A stretch of DNA of 14,151 nucleotides from Chitinophagaceae bacterium (GTDB lineage Bacteria; Bacteroidota; Bacteroidia; Chitinophagales; Chitinophagaceae), in contig JAGKWS010000104.1 in NCBI GenBank assembly GCA_021151685.1, forward strand, positions 1 to 14,151, written 5' to 3'. Shown one piece after another: positions 13,681 through 14,151 of the stretch; positions within the stretch are counted from its first letter, which is position 1, and the number at the start of each line of letters is the position of its first letter. A program made the translations under genes and the position numbers. A model generated the notes under the pieces. The model saw only the letters and a program-made list of their open reading frames with translations. It ran no database searches and had not been told where the DNA came from.

Positions 13681-13710
13681 AAAAAAACCGGCTGCATTGT
13701 GTGCAGCCGG
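13681..13710 (-). terminator. Rho-independent terminator of the Ala/Pro-rich lipoprotein gene
   Basis: A 9-bp stem, CCGGCTGCA (13688-13696) and TGCAGCCGG (13702-13710) with a 5-nt loop, is followed on the - strand by seven T (13687-13681). It lies 22 nt after the stop codon and is back to back with the opposite terminator at 13629-13657. Confidence 0.92.
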
Positions 13711-13732
13711 CTCATATATTCCGAAATCGCTA

Positions 13733-14143
13733 TTATTTGAAACGATCTTCTTTCTTCTTTGTTGAAGCAGGATCAACAGTTTTTGCTCCTTGTTCGTTAA
13801 AGCGGTTTTCTTTAGGATTGGGAGCCGGGGCCGGAGCTGGCGGCGGAGCTGGGCTTGCTGGTGGATCAGCCTTTGGCGTCTTAGTTACTTTCTTACCACC
13901 TTTCTTCGCAGCAGCTTCAGCAGCAGCAGCCTCAGCAGCAGCTATAGAGTCTGCTATAACTTTCTGTGCAGCAACGATAGAATCGTTCTGACGCTGCATT
14001 TCAGCTTCGTGAGCTGCTTCCTGAGCCTTCAGGGCAGAGTCGATTTTTGCTTGTGCAGCACCTGGATCTTCTTTAGGAGTTTCGCCTCCGCAAGATGCAA
14101 GCATTATAGCTGCACCGGCTATCAGAAGTATTTGCTTCTTCAT
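13733..14143 (-). CDS. Ala/Pro-rich lipoprotein with predicted long helix, unknown function
   Basis: A 136-aa lipoprotein: MKKQILLIAGAAIMLASC gives a textbook signal and lipobox with Cys18, then a short GGETPKEDPG spacer. Residues 28-80 are a continuous Ala/Glu/Gln-rich helix, possibly a coiled coil (IDSALKAQEAAHEAEMQ, then AQKVIADSIAAAEAAAAEAA). Residues 82-92 are Lys-rich and 93-110 a Pro/Ala spacer (DPPASPAPPPAPAPAPNP). The C-terminus has two copies of a charged motif, KENRF (111-115) and KEDRF (131-135). The order membrane anchor, rod, Pro linker and basic end suggests a cell-envelope spacer or peptidoglycan- or membrane-contacting protein, in the style of Lpp or TolA-like proteins; this is inference. 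The start codon lies 8 nt from the window edge, so its promoter is not visible. Confidence 0.85.
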   Translation of the reverse strand: MKKQILLIAGAAIMLASCGGETPKEDPGAAQAKIDSALKAQEAAHEAEMQRQNDSIVAAQKVIADSIAAAEAAAAEAAAKKGGKKVTKTPKADPPASPAPPPAPAPAPNPKENRFNEQGAKTVDPASTKKKEDRFK

Positions 14144-14151
14144 GTTTGTAC

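Overview
The window looks like a chromosomal piece of a Bacteroidota genome, most plausibly Chitinophagaceae or a close relative. The signs are near-consensus Bacteroidota promoter elements (TTTG, about 19 nt, TAnnTTTG), typical Bacteroidota lipoprotein and secreted-protein N-termini, a DUF4402 C-terminus at the left edge, and a long (639 aa) UbiD-family decarboxylase. Taxonomy is an inference from style; no rRNA, tRNA, transposase or CRISPR array is visible.

Layout. 1-244: the tail of a DUF4402 secreted protein on the + strand, closed by a strong terminator. 464-2074: two + strand genes, a secreted alpha/beta-hydrolase esterase and a compact FAD/NAD(P)H oxidoreductase. 2078-5350: - strand host genes, transcribed from the right as ubiD, then two tandem paralogous small secreted proteins, a terminator, and a VOC-fold protein. 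5444-10932: a phage-derived island on the - strand. 11387-12913: a secreted TPR protein (-). 13076-14143: two convergent lipoprotein genes separated by back-to-back terminators, one with an EGF-like domain and one Ala/Pro-rich.

The most unusual part is the 5.5-kb island. In transcription order it encodes a helix-turn-helix small-terminase-like protein, a large terminase with recognisable ATPase and nuclease motifs, a secreted acidic-tailed protein of non-phage appearance, a DUF1320/Mu gp36-like connector protein, a DUF935/Mu gp29-like portal, and a gp37-like tail-terminator candidate. A small membrane-protein gene on the opposite strand sits between the connector and portal genes. Host-like genes bound the island on both sides, so capsid, protease, MuF, tail, lysis and transposition genes are absent locally. 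The packaging and portal genes are nevertheless all open, and the gene order differs from Mu (gp36-like before portal). This could be a late-stage prophage remnant or a retained (domesticated or GTA-like) packaging and connector cassette; sequence alone cannot decide.

Regulation. Several - strand genes (ubiD, the small-terminase gene and, more weakly, the TPR gene) have a -7 element ending 4-5 nt before the chosen ATG, which predicts nearly leaderless transcripts. Good intrinsic terminators lie at 328-353 (+), 2503-2528 (-), 5387-5419 (-), 13629-13657 (+) and 13681-13710 (-).
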